From contig JAIRPF010000181.1 in NCBI GenBank assembly GCA_031257115.1, positions 1 through 39,163 on the forward strand: DNA of 39,163 nucleotides. Reading direction: 5' to 3'. Below are positions 1 to 7,394 of the stretch, piece after piece; position 1 is the first letter of the stretch; every line of letters begins with the position of its first letter. A program made the position numbers and the translations under genes. Under the pieces are notes generated by a model, which saw nothing but the letters and a program-made list of their open reading frames with translations, was not told the DNA's origin and ran no database searches. Source of the DNA: Accumulibacter sp. GTDB lineage: Bacteria; Pseudomonadota; Gammaproteobacteria; Burkholderiales; Rhodocyclaceae.

Positions 1-119
1 CAAACCGTTGTGAAGCCGGTTCCCGCAAGGGGACTTGGGAAGGCTTGAGCCGTATGAAGGGAAACTTTCATGTACGGTTCTTAGGGGGAATGAACCAGTA
101 ATGGTTGTTCCTGCCCGAC
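1..119 (+). mobile_element. Group II intron, 3' end (domains V and VI)
   Basis: Positions 47-80 form a 34-nt hairpin that starts GAGCCGTATG and ends TGTACGGTTC, with a GAAA-containing tip. This is the characteristic domain V, the catalytic core of group II introns. Domain VI follows at about 83-119, with an AACCA/TGGTT stem. The intron should end near CCCGAC at 119. The rest of the intron, including any reverse-transcriptase ORF, lies outside the window to the left. The sequence beyond 119 is intergenic repeat DNA, so the insertion is not visibly in a gene on this side. At the usual branch-point position, about 7 nt from the 3' end, the sequence reads CCTGCCCGAC, where CCTACCCGAC would be expected from related introns as I recall them. 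Domain V is recognised with good confidence; the intron subclass is not assigned. Confidence 0.85.
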
Positions 120-348
120 TGGGATGCGGCACTTCACGCTGGAGGGGTTGACCTCCCTCAAGAGGGAGGTGGCCAGCGGCAAAGCCGCGGGTCGAAATGA
201 GTTGGGCTGTTGGATGCGAGGATGGTTGATGATTGAACTGGATTTCGGCGACCGATGGGGGCAAAGGCGAACCGGATTTCCGCGTTCGTGGGAATGACAG
301 GGGTTTTCCTTGCCTTTTGCCGTGTCCGCCCCGATCGCTTCCATCGCG
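120..348. repeat. Intergenic repeat mosaic downstream of the intron
   Basis: No gene is seen here. Positions 149-210 hold a module A copy (CCTCCCTCAAGAGGGAGG hairpin with a degenerate tail). Positions 276-295 hold a degenerate module B palindrome (ATTTCCGCG...GGGAAT). Positions 296-345 hold a module C-like stretch (TTGCCGTGTCCGCC). The array reaches the 3' end of the permease gene at 349. Confidence 0.6.
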
Positions 349-1584
349 TCACTGCGAGGACAGTCCGGCGACGATGGGGCGGCGGAAGACTTGCCAGGCG
401 GGCAGTGTGGCGAAGAGGACGCCCGCCAGCGCGAGGCATCCGACCAGGACGAATTCTTCGACGCCGAGGCTCGCCCGCATGGCGAAACCGGTTTTTCCCT
501 GGAGCCACGCCGACAGCGCCGAGGCGGTAGCGTAGCCGAGCGGCAGTCCAAGGAGAGCGCCGCCGCCGATGAGCAGCGCGACCTCGGCCCAGACCGCGCA
601 GAATACGTAGGCCCGGCCAGCGCCGATGGCGCGCAGCACGGCGAACTGGCGGCGGCGCGCGAGGAAGCCGACGAGCAGCGCCATCAACACCGCCGCGACG
701 ACCAGCGCCTGCGCCGCGATGGCCAGCAGCGACATCATGTCGCGCACGTTGCCGAGCGCGGTGTACAGTTCGTTGAGGACCTCGGCGGGAAACAGCGCCA
801 CGCTGCGCGGCGTGCGGAACGCGCCGCGCAGCGTGTAGGCGGCGGCGACCGATCGCGGCTTCACGACGATGGCCGGCGCGCCGGGCAGGGAAGCGGCGTC
901 CCACGGAGGCCCGATGCGTTCGCCGGCGGCGACGCCGTGACCGTCGGGCAGGCCGTGCACGGCCCACGCATCCTCGATCGGCACCAGGATGGCGGTATCC
1001 CAGATCGTCTGCTTCGCCGGCAGGCGTCCGACGACGGTGTAATGGGTCGCGGCGTGCGCCTCGTCGGGTTTCTCGTCGTCGTCGCCGTCATCGTCGTGAT
1101 GGCGGACGCCGTGCCGCGGGCCGATCCGGGCGCCGATGGGCAGCGGCACCGACGCGCCGATGACCGCTTCGCCGCGCCGCTGGAAAACCCGTCCTTCGCG
1201 CACGGCCAGCGTGCCGCCGCGCAGGACGAAGTCGGCGGTGACGCCGACGATCGGATGTCCCCGCCAGCGGTCGCCGAAGGCGATCGGCGCGGCAAACGTG
1301 ACTCCGGGAGCGTTCGCGGCCTGGGCCAGGATGGCGCCGTCGAGCAGCGGAATGGCTTGCGGTTGCAGGTAGACCGCGCTCAAGACCAGTTGCGTCGGAC
1401 TGCCGGGAGCGCCGATCAGCAGATCGAAATCGTTGGCGGCCCGCGCGCTGCCCTGACGCAGCGCGCGCTCCTGGGAGATGACGGCGATTCCGCTGGCCAG
1501 CGCGAGAGCGACCAGCGCGACGGTCGCCAGCGCCAGCAGGCGATTGCGGCGCAAATCGGCGAAGACGACGGGAAAAGGGTTCAT
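349..1584 (-). CDS. ABC transporter permease, FtsX/MacB type, with His/Asp-rich loop
   Basis: A 411-residue inner-membrane permease. One N-terminal membrane segment (about residues 15-36) is followed by a large periplasmic domain of about 240 residues and three C-terminal membrane helices, the FtsX/MacB topology. The ATPase at 1964-2629 lies upstream on the same strand and is the likely partner. Residues 156-182 of the periplasmic domain are unusually charged, with RHHDDDGDDDE followed by further His residues, which suggests metal binding. The reading frame extends to 1656, but the first 24 codons of that extension lie in a module C repeat (TTGTGGTTG, CCACGGCGGACGCGG). ATG at 1584, giving MNPFPVVFADLRRNR, is therefore preferred although no strong ribosome binding site is visible. 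Substrate unknown. Related ABC units in other Proteobacteria have been linked to zinc (zrg-type clusters); this is an analogy only. Confidence 0.82.
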   Translation of the reverse strand: MNPFPVVFADLRRNRLLALATVALVALALASGIAVISQERALRQGSARAANDFDLLIGAPGSPTQLVLSAVYLQPQAIPLLDGAILAQAANAPGVTFAAPIAFGDRWRGHPIVGVTADFVLRGGTLAVREGRVFQRRGEAVIGASVPLPIGARIGPRHGVRHHDDDGDDDEKPDEAHAATHYTVVGRLPAKQTIWDTAILVPIEDAWAVHGLPDGHGVAAGERIGPPWDAASLPGAPAIVVKPRSVAAAYTLRGAFRTPRSVALFPAEVLNELYTALGNVRDMMSLLAIAAQALVVAAVLMALLVGFLARRRQFAVLRAIGAGRAYVFCAVWAEVALLIGGGALLGLPLGYATASALSAWLQGKTGFAMRASLGVEEFVLVGCLALAGVLFATLPAWQVFRRPIVAGLSSQ

Positions 1585-1963
1585 TTTGGGCTTTGTGGTT
1601 GAAATGCTGGAGGAATTTTTTCGGCCACGGCGGACGCGGCGAAGGGCGAAAAACATTGACCACGGAGGGCGCGGAAAAACACGGAGAAAGGCGAAAGAGA
1701 AAATCCGTCATTCCCGCGAACGCGGGAATCCCGCGCGTAATTCCGGCGCGAAACGCCAGCCTCCCTTTTGAGGAAGATGGCTCGCGCGGTGGCGCGTTTT
1801 TGAATTGATCGCATACAAATTTCCGTAATCGCCAAGATTCCCGTAACCGCCCACAAATTTCCGTCATTCCCGCGAACGCGGGAATCCAGTTCGTTGCTTC
1901 TGCAAATTCAAATTCAAAATGAGTTGTTGTTTTCGCCGTGCCCGGCGGATGCTTTTTCCGTGG
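1585..1963. repeat. Repeat mosaic between ABC permease and ATPase genes
   Basis: There is no gene in these 379 bp. From the permease side: module C sequence at about 1615-1705, a module B palindrome at 1710-1729 (ATTCCCGCGAACGCGGGAAT), a linking hairpin, a module A-like hairpin (CCTCCCTTTTGAGG) near 1760-1800, two degenerate units of the 20-bp GTAACCGCC repeat at 1818-1855, and a second module B palindrome at 1866-1885. The insertion separates two genes that would normally be adjacent, and may reduce their co-transcription. Confidence 0.7.
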
Positions 1964-2629
1964 TCATCGCAGCGTTCCGTTTTCGAGCGTCATGCGGCGG
2001 TCGAGGCGGTCGAGCAGTTCGTGGTCGTGCGAGACGACGATCAGCGTGGCTTCCCGCGTTCGCGCGAGTTCGACCAGCAGGCCGCCGATCCGGGCGCGGT
2101 AATCCGGGTCGAGGCTGGCCGTCGGTTCGTCCGCGAGGACGATTCCGGGGTCGAAGAGCATGGCGCGGGCGAAAGCCACGCGCTGGCGTTCGCCGCGCGA
2201 GAGTAGGGCCACATCGCGGCGCGGACAGCCGATGCCGACGTCGTCGAGCAATTGTCCGGCCCGGCGGCGCAGATCGGCCGGCGGACGCCAGCGGTCGAAA
2301 TGCGCGGGGAGCATGACGTTGTCGATGGCCGTCAATCCTTCGACCAGGTGAAAATCCTGAAAAACGAGTCCGAGCCGGCGGCGGCGCCAGAGATCGCGCG
2401 CTTCCGGCCGCAGCGCGCACAAATCCGTATCGTCCCAGCGGACGCTTCCCGAATCCGGGACGGCGATGCCGGACAGGCAGTGGAACAGCGTCGTCTTTCC
2501 GGCGCCCGACGGGCCGCGGATGCCGAGGCTCGCGCCCGCCGCCAGGTCGAGCCGGGCGATTTCGAACAGCGCGCGTTGCTGGCCGGGGAATCGCCAGCGC
2601 ACGTTGCTGGCTTGCAGCGCCTCTCCCAT
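1964..2629 (-). CDS. ABC transporter ATP-binding protein, LolD/MacB type
   Basis: A 221-residue ATPase that would energise the permease at 349-1584. Visible motifs are Walker A GPSGAGKTT (about residues 39-47), Q-loop VFQDFH, signature LSRGERQRVA, Walker B GIVLADEP with the catalytic Glu, D-loop SLD and switch histidine VSHDHE. Length is typical of the LolD/MacB/FtsE subfamily, which generally couples to FtsX-like permeases for export or mechanotransmission. Start ATG at 2629 lies one base after the TGA of the upstream gene (2631-2633), so translation is probably coupled. The substrate cannot be read from this subunit. Confidence 0.93.
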   Translation of the reverse strand: MGEALQASNVRWRFPGQQRALFEIARLDLAAGASLGIRGPSGAGKTTLFHCLSGIAVPDSGSVRWDDTDLCALRPEARDLWRRRRLGLVFQDFHLVEGLTAIDNVMLPAHFDRWRPPADLRRRAGQLLDDVGIGCPRRDVALLSRGERQRVAFARAMLFDPGIVLADEPTASLDPDYRARIGGLLVELARTREATLIVVSHDHELLDRLDRRMTLENGTLR

Positions 2630-2630
2630 G

Positions 2631-3110
2631 TCAGCGCGCGAGTTCCGCGTCGACGAGGCGCACCTGGCTGACGAAACCGGTGCGCGGGTCGGTCCAGGAG
2701 CCGATTTCGAGCCGTCCCTCGACCTCGATGCGTTGCCGGAAGTCGACGGGCGCGAGCGTCTTTTTCAGGTAGATGACCACGATGTCGACGGGCCATTCGG
2801 CGTCCGAGGCGCAGAACGGGCACACCGCGACCGGCTCGCGGGTGAGCACGAAAAACGCGCTTTCCGGCTTGAGCGGAGGCGCCATGAAGCCGCGCATCCG
2901 CACCGGCCGGCCCTTGAGCGAGAGCGCCCGCTCGGAATACCGGATGCCCAGCACGCCGATCGATTGGTACAGCCCATCGAAACTCAGCGCCTCGGCCGTC
3001 CGTCCCAGGGCGGGGACGGCGGGAACGACGAGCAGGGGAAGCAGAAGAAAAGCCCGCCGGGAGAGCGCGGCGCTCTCCGGGGCGGGACGGCGGGAATCCG
3101 GGGAAGGCAT
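2631..3110 (-). CDS. Small exported protein with CPFC motif, companion of the ABC transporter
   Basis: 159 residues. The N terminus carries LSRRAFLLLPLLVVPAVPALG, a hydrophobic export signal preceded by a twin Arg, so Tat export is possible. The mature part has a beta-rich look, with KGRPVRMRGFMAPP, then CPFCASDAEWPVDIVVIYL, then RIEVEGRLEIGSWTDP. This resembles small OB-fold-like lipoprotein companions (DUF3299-like) found beside ABC/FtsX-type operons, but the family match is from memory and uncertain. The Cys-Pro-Phe-Cys pair could bind a metal or form a disulfide. Its ATG overlaps the alkaline phosphatase stop (TGATG, one shared base at 3110) and its own stop is one base before the ATPase start. 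The gene is thus tightly locked between phosphatase and transporter. Confidence 0.75.
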   Translation of the reverse strand: MPSPDSRRPAPESAALSRRAFLLLPLLVVPAVPALGRTAEALSFDGLYQSIGVLGIRYSERALSLKGRPVRMRGFMAPPLKPESAFFVLTREPVAVCPFCASDAEWPVDIVVIYLKKTLAPVDFRQRIEVEGRLEIGSWTDPRTGFVSQVRLVDAELAR

Positions 3111-4891
3111 CAGGGCTTGGCCGTGGCGGCGGATTTCCCATTGGGCGCCAGCGAAATCGCCTCGGCGATGACGCGGAAGAGGTCGGTGTTTTCCATCTGG
3201 CCGCGAACCTTTTCGGCGCCCGGCCCCATCGCCGTCAGGATCACGTCGTCGCCCGAATGGATGCCCTGGTTGGCCGCGCGCGGCCCTTCGTTCGGCAGGT
3301 TGCCGACGCGCAGCACGGCGCCCGGAACGTCCCGGTATTTCTCGTTGGCGACCATCACGCCGTCGTTGTTCTTGATCGCCGGCACGAATTCGCCGTCGAG
3401 GAAGGGGCGGAACGTGTCGTAATAGTCAGGATGCGCGCCAAAGATGAAGCGCAGGCGGCGCGGCACATCGACGCTAACCGGATAGCCTTCGCCGTTTGGC
3501 CGGTAATCGGGGAAGCCGGCGTCCTCGTAAATTTTCACCTTGTTGCGCATTTCGCCGCCGGGCGCGTTGTCGTCGACCGTGCCGATCACGCTGACCGGAT
3601 GGCTGTGGTCGGCCGTGACCAGGATCAGCGTGTTGTTGCCGTTGGCCTTGGCCCAGTCCCGCGCCGCGCCGACCGCGTTGTCGAGCATGATGGTGTCGTA
3701 GATCGCGCGTTCGGGGTCCATCGAATGCGAATACTTGTCGATGCGCGCCGATTCGACCATCAGCACGAAACCGTTCTTGTTGCGCGACAGAATCTTGATC
3801 GCCGCGCGCATTTCCTCGACCACGTCGGGCTGATCGGGAAACTTGGCGACCGAGCCTTTCTTGAGGAATTTCAGATCGAGCGCGCCGTCCACGTTGCCTG
3901 TGTTGTACAGGCCGAGCAGCCGGGTCGTTTTCGCGTTCTCCGCCGCCGCGAGCATTTCGCTCCGGGTCGTGACCACCGCGTAACCGGCGTCCCGGAACCT
4001 GGCGATGTAATCATCCTCGTCGGCGCGCTTCGAGCCGGCCACGCTCCTGGGCAGGAAATTCGGCGAACCGCCGCCCATCATCACGTCGATTCCGCTGTCG
4101 TAGTACATCCTGACGATGTCGTTGTAATCGGAACGGCGGCGCGTGTGCGCGACCATCGCGGCGGGCGTGGCGTCCTCGATCTCGGAATTGGTCACCGCGC
4201 CGACGGCCATGCCCTTGCGCTTGGCGAGCGAGGTCAGCGTCTCCACCTTCGGGTGGTCGAGCGATTTGGCGGCGCGCGAGCAGTAGACGCCCAGCGCGTT
4301 GACGCAGGATTTATGGCCGGTGGTATAGGCGTGCGCGGCGTTGGCCGAGTCGGTGATGATCGAATCGGTGCCCTGCGTGGTCAGGAGCGCCATGTACGGC
4401 ATCTCGTCGACCGCCAGCTTGCCCTTGATCTTGCCGCTCTCGACGCCCCTGGACAGAAGGCGGGCCGCGGTGCGGTGGCCGATCGAGAAGCCGTCGCCGA
4501 TGAACAGGATGACGTTCTTCGCCGCGCGCCGGGCCGGCGTGCCATAAACGGTCCAGTTGACCGACCGCGTGGCCGCGCCGTCGCCGGCCGTGACCGTATA
4601 GACGCCGGGGCGGGCGAGCGAAACGTCGCGCAGCAGCAGGCTCGAAACCTCCTTGCCGTCCTCGCGGGCGATCAGCTCGGCGCTCCTGCCCAGCACGCGG
4701 GCATGATCGTGGCCGTTGATGGTCAGCGAAACCCTGGCCGGATCGACGACGCCGGGAAACTCCACCTTCAGGTCGAAACGGCTGCCGGCGAGGATTTCCG
4801 CCCGGTCGATCGGATAGATGGTCTGCGCGGCGGCGGGCAGCGAACAAAGAGCGGCCGCAAGCGCCGCGAACGATGAAAGGGTGAAACGCAT
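3110..4891 (-). CDS. Alkaline phosphatase, PhoA family, exported
   Basis: 593 residues with a cleavable signal peptide (MRFTLSSFAALAAALCSLPAAAQ). It hydrolyses phosphomonoesters in the periplasm or outside the cell. The active site is complete: D133 in IGDG, nucleophile S182 in ITDSANAAHAYTTG, E380/D385/H389 in VESARIDKYSH, D428/H429 in TADHSH, and H545 in QGIHSGDD. These match the Mg and two-Zn ligand set of Escherichia coli PhoA. About 100 residues of beta-rich sequence precede the catalytic domain. ATG 4891 is chosen because AGGAGGAG lies just upstream. The longer frame to 4927 adds MLPPVFHRRRLF with no ribosome binding site. A Pho-box-like promoter lies directly upstream. The stop overlaps the start of the next gene by one base, tying the phosphatase to the ABC system downstream. 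Confidence 0.95.
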   Translation of the reverse strand: MRFTLSSFAALAAALCSLPAAAQTIYPIDRAEILAGSRFDLKVEFPGVVDPARVSLTINGHDHARVLGRSAELIAREDGKEVSSLLLRDVSLARPGVYTVTAGDGAATRSVNWTVYGTPARRAAKNVILFIGDGFSIGHRTAARLLSRGVESGKIKGKLAVDEMPYMALLTTQGTDSIITDSANAAHAYTTGHKSCVNALGVYCSRAAKSLDHPKVETLTSLAKRKGMAVGAVTNSEIEDATPAAMVAHTRRRSDYNDIVRMYYDSGIDVMMGGGSPNFLPRSVAGSKRADEDDYIARFRDAGYAVVTTRSEMLAAAENAKTTRLLGLYNTGNVDGALDLKFLKKGSVAKFPDQPDVVEEMRAAIKILSRNKNGFVLMVESARIDKYSHSMDPERAIYDTIMLDNAVGAARDWAKANGNNTLILVTADHSHPVSVIGTVDDNAPGGEMRNKVKIYEDAGFPDYRPNGEGYPVSVDVPRRLRFIFGAHPDYYDTFRPFLDGEFVPAIKNNDGVMVANEKYRDVPGAVLRVGNLPNEGPRAANQGIHSGDDVILTAMGPGAEKVRGQMENTDLFRVIAEAISLAPNGKSAATAKP

Positions 4892-4922
4892 GAATAATCT
4901 CCTCCTGTGAAAAACGGGAGGA

Positions 4923-4956
4923 AGCATAAGCGCCGCGTGTTACGGTTCGGTGACGG
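4923..4956 (-). promoter_or_regulatory. Putative PhoB box and -10 of the phosphatase operon
   Basis: Read on the minus strand, 4956-4939 is CCGTCACCGAACCGTAAC: two 7-bp direct repeats (CCGTCAC, CCGTAAC) separated by 4 bp. This is the spacing of the PhoB consensus CTGTCAT-N4-CTGTCAT. Ten bases downstream comes TATGCT (4928-4923), a fair -10, and the start codon lies about 30 bases further. PhoB-activated promoters use the Pho box in place of a -35, with a -10 about this far downstream. The match is by eye. Confidence 0.55.
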
Positions 4957-5605
4957 GCGGCCCGTTCTCGCTCGGAAAAAGAGCGCGCGGATCGGACAAA
5001 CCGCGAAACGGCATCGGCTTTTGCCTTCCTCAAGAGGGAAGTGCCGCGCCGAAGGCGTGGCGGAGGAAGTTTGGCGGTGGACTTGCAAACGCGAACAGGG
5101 TGGAACGGCCCGATTTTTTCCTCGACGGTTTGACTCCTTCCGGCCTACGGCTTTGCCACAGGCCACCTCCCTCAAGAGAGAGGTTTTATTTCAGATCATA
5201 GACTGGGGCAAGCGGAGCGAACCCCAACACGAGCGGTTGAACAAAGAGGCGCAAACGCCGGGACACGGCGAGCGGATGATATTCACCCCCGTGAAATTCA
5301 CCGCGCCATGATTGAAAAACACGGCAGGCGCAAATGTTGGGGTTCGCTTCGCTCACCTCAACCTATGCGGACTGGATTTCGGCGATCAAAGATTCGCCTC
5401 TGAAATTCACCCTCCGACGCCTTCCGGCTCGCGGTTTCACCGCGCGCCACTTCCATCGAGAGAGACTTCATACCATGACGGACACGGCGAAAGGCAACGG
5501 GTGACTTCGGTTTCCCGGTCGTCGTCCTGGATACCGGCTCGCGCCGGCATGACAGGAATTTCTTTCACTTTTGTCTTTTTGCCGTGCCCGTCGTGTCCGC
5601 CGTGG
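4957..5605. repeat. Intergenic repeat mosaic between phosphatase and LysR genes
   Basis: No gene is supported in this 649-bp stretch. Module A copies occur forward at about 5028-5092 (TTCCTCAAGAGGGAA hairpin plus GCCGAAGGCGTGG) and inverted at about 5140-5187 and 5417-5472. A diverged module B lies near 5524-5552 (GTCCTGGATACCGG...GGCATGACAGG). Module C lies at about 5553-5612 and runs into the end of the LysR gene. Open frames here are repeat-derived. Confidence 0.6.
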
Positions 5606-6562
5606 TTAGCTGCTTTTTTCAAACGGAATTTCCGGATTCACGAGTTCCGGATGCGCCAGTTTTTCGAGATAGTCCGGCGCGAATTCGAGGACGAAATCCC
5701 AGAAGGCGGCGAGTGCCGGCGTCAGCCGTTTTTCCTTGTGCCGCACCATGAACCAGCGGCGCATCACCGAAGCGCCCTCGACCTGGAGCACGATCAGGTG
5801 CCCGGTGGAAAGCTCCAGGCCCAGCGTGTGCCGCGAGAGGAAGCTGATTCCCAGCCCGGCCACGACGGCTTGCTTGATGGCTTCGTTGCTGCCCATTTCC
5901 ATGACGATGTTCGGTTCGATGGCGCGCAGGCGGAAAAATTCCTCCATCGCCGACCGCGTGCCGGAGCCGGCTTCGCGGACGATCATCGGCTCGGCGACGA
6001 TGTCGCCGACGGTCAGTCCGCGGCGTCCGGCCAGCGGGTGTTCCGCGCCGCAGACGATGACGAACGGATGCGGCGCGAAATTGACCGCCTCGGCGTCCAT
6101 GTTCGCCGGAGGGCGCCCCATGACGGCCATGTCGACCTCGTTGGCCTCCAGCAGCCGGGCCACTTCCTCGCGGTTGTCGACCAGCAGCCTGACCCGCACG
6201 TCGGGATGTTTCTTGCGGAACGCGGCCAGCAGTCCGGGAGCAAAGTATTCCGCCGTGCTCGTGACGGCGATCGATACGCGCCCGCCCTTCAGCCCCTTCA
6301 AGGCCATCAGCGATTCGTCCGCGTCCTTGATCAGGCGCAGGATCTGCCGGGCGTAGTCGGACAGCACCTCGCCGGCGTCGGTCAGGTAGACGCGCTTGCC
6401 GATGCGGTCGAACAGCGCGGAGTCCGAAACCTCTTCCAGTTGCTTGATTTGCAGGGAAATGGCGGCGTGCGTCAGATGCAGTTCCTCGGCGGCGCGGGCA
6501 AACGAAAGATGCGTCGCCGCCGCGGAAAAAATCTGGAGTTGGCGAATGGTGATATTTTTCAT
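5606..6562 (-). CDS. cbbR: LysR-family transcriptional regulator, CbbR type
   Basis: A 318-residue regulator with an N-terminal winged helix-turn-helix (RQLQIFSAAATHLSFARAAE then LHLTHAAISLQIKQLEE) and a periplasmic-binding-protein-like effector domain. The stretches LLVDNREEVARLLEANEVD and AVMGRPP closely resemble CbbR proteins, which activate Calvin-cycle operons in response to metabolites such as RuBP, PEP or NADPH. The adjacent divergent gene remnant is a fructose-1,6-bisphosphatase, a classic CbbR target, which supports the assignment. ATG 6562 (MKNITIRQLQ) is preferred over TTG 6568. The stop codon TAA at 5606-5608 lies in a module C repeat (CCGCCGTGGTTAG), so the original C terminus may have been altered. 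No RuBisCO or phosphoribulokinase gene is visible in the window, so the present target is unknown. Confidence 0.85.
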   Translation of the reverse strand: MKNITIRQLQIFSAAATHLSFARAAEELHLTHAAISLQIKQLEEVSDSALFDRIGKRVYLTDAGEVLSDYARQILRLIKDADESLMALKGLKGGRVSIAVTSTAEYFAPGLLAAFRKKHPDVRVRLLVDNREEVARLLEANEVDMAVMGRPPANMDAEAVNFAPHPFVIVCGAEHPLAGRRGLTVGDIVAEPMIVREAGSGTRSAMEEFFRLRAIEPNIVMEMGSNEAIKQAVVAGLGISFLSRHTLGLELSTGHLIVLQVEGASVMRRWFMVRHKEKRLTPALAAFWDFVLEFAPDYLEKLAHPELVNPEIPFEKSS

Positions 6563-6678
6563 CGGCAAACGATCACTAAATCAAATCCATAAAATATTTA
6601 ACCAATGTTTTTCTATCACACGAATTCAATCGCTTCAACCTGATTCTGTGACCGGGAGTCTTTTCCGGGAGCATCGCC
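6563..6678. promoter_or_regulatory. AT-rich divergent control region of cbbR and the fbp remnant
   Basis: This 116-bp gap is strikingly AT-rich for this genome and free of repeat modules. It contains TAAAATATTTA (6590-6600), an imperfect palindrome of the T-N11-A style bound by LysR proteins. It separates cbbR from the divergent fbp remnant, the expected position for CbbR binding. GGGAG at 6668-6672 precedes the fbp ATG at 6679. No exact promoter is assigned. Confidence 0.4.
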
Positions 6679-7123
6679 ATGCGATTCGGGCGTACCAACG
6701 TAAAAGTATCTGGTCGAAGAACAGCGCCGCAACCCGGCCCTCGCCGGTGATTTCTCCATGTTCGTCAGCGACGTGGTGCGTTCCTGCAAGGCGATTTCGC
6801 AAAGCGTTTCCCTGGGCCGGCTGATCCTGCGCGAGAGGGACGTCACCACGATCGGCCGGCACGACGGCCTGCGGACCGGCCTGCTGCACAAGGCCAGCCC
6901 GATGGCCGTGCTCGTCGAGCAGGGCGGCGGCATGGCCTCCACGGGCGACGCCCGCATCGCCGACATCGTTCCCGCCAGCCTGCGCCCGCGCACCCCGGTG
7001 ATCCTCGGATCGCGGGATGAAATCGAGCGCATCGAACGCTACCACGCGGAATATCTCAACGGCGAAGACAGACCCTTCAGATCCCCGCTTTTCGGCACGC
7101 GCTCCCTGTTCCGCCCGGACTGA
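6679..7123 (+). pseudogene. fbp: Class I fructose-1,6-bisphosphatase remnant (internal deletion and frameshift)
   Basis: An original start ATG at 6679 has a ribosome binding site (GGGAG). The first codons read MRFGRTNV; the frame then shifts in an AAAA run at 6702-6705. Removing one A gives VKYLVEEQRRNPALAGDFS, a typical FBPase N terminus, which continues as FVSDVVRSCKAISQSVSLG. At about 6815 this joins directly to the FBPase C-terminal region: KASPMAVLVEQGGGMASTG, then IADIVPASLRPRTPVILGS and PLFGTRSLFR at the end. The central roughly 200 residues, carrying the metal and most substrate ligands, are missing, so the protein cannot be catalytic. The ATG at 6758 opens a 121-codon frame but should not be read as a functional gene. 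Class I FBPase is a Calvin-cycle and gluconeogenic enzyme; cbbF genes often lie next to cbbR. Confidence 0.85.
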
Positions 7124-7394
7124 ACCGATCCGCCGGCAATGATACGAAGGTCATCGGCCACGATGGACACGACGGAAAATCCGAAAAGGAAGCCGAAGCG
7201 CGGCGGCGTGGCGAAAAGCGAAAAACATTGACCATGAAGGGCGAAAAAGCGAATGCCCAGCAAGGCGAAGTCGACAAAGGCGCGTGCAGTCTGGAATGGA
7301 ATGATGCGGGCGATCAGGCTTGCGCGCGAATCGGCGCGGGCCGATACTCCCCGCATTCCGTCCGGATTCCGGGGCGGCGAACCTGGAGGCGAGC
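7124..7394. repeat. Intergenic region with module C sequence
   Basis: Positions 7157-7245 carry module C-type sequence (CACGATGGACACGACGG, AAAAACATTGACCA). Nothing else is recognised before the GGAGG ribosome binding site at 7385. Confidence 0.45.

Noticed and set aside
310-1602. Plus-strand 430-codon frame opposite the permease
   Set aside because: Low-complexity Arg/Gly/Asp-rich translation typical of an antisense shadow; the minus-strand product has clear membrane helices.
6758-7123. Functional 121-residue protein starting at 6758
   Set aside because: The frame is the joined N and C parts of a deleted fructose-bisphosphatase, and the true start at 6679 is frameshifted.
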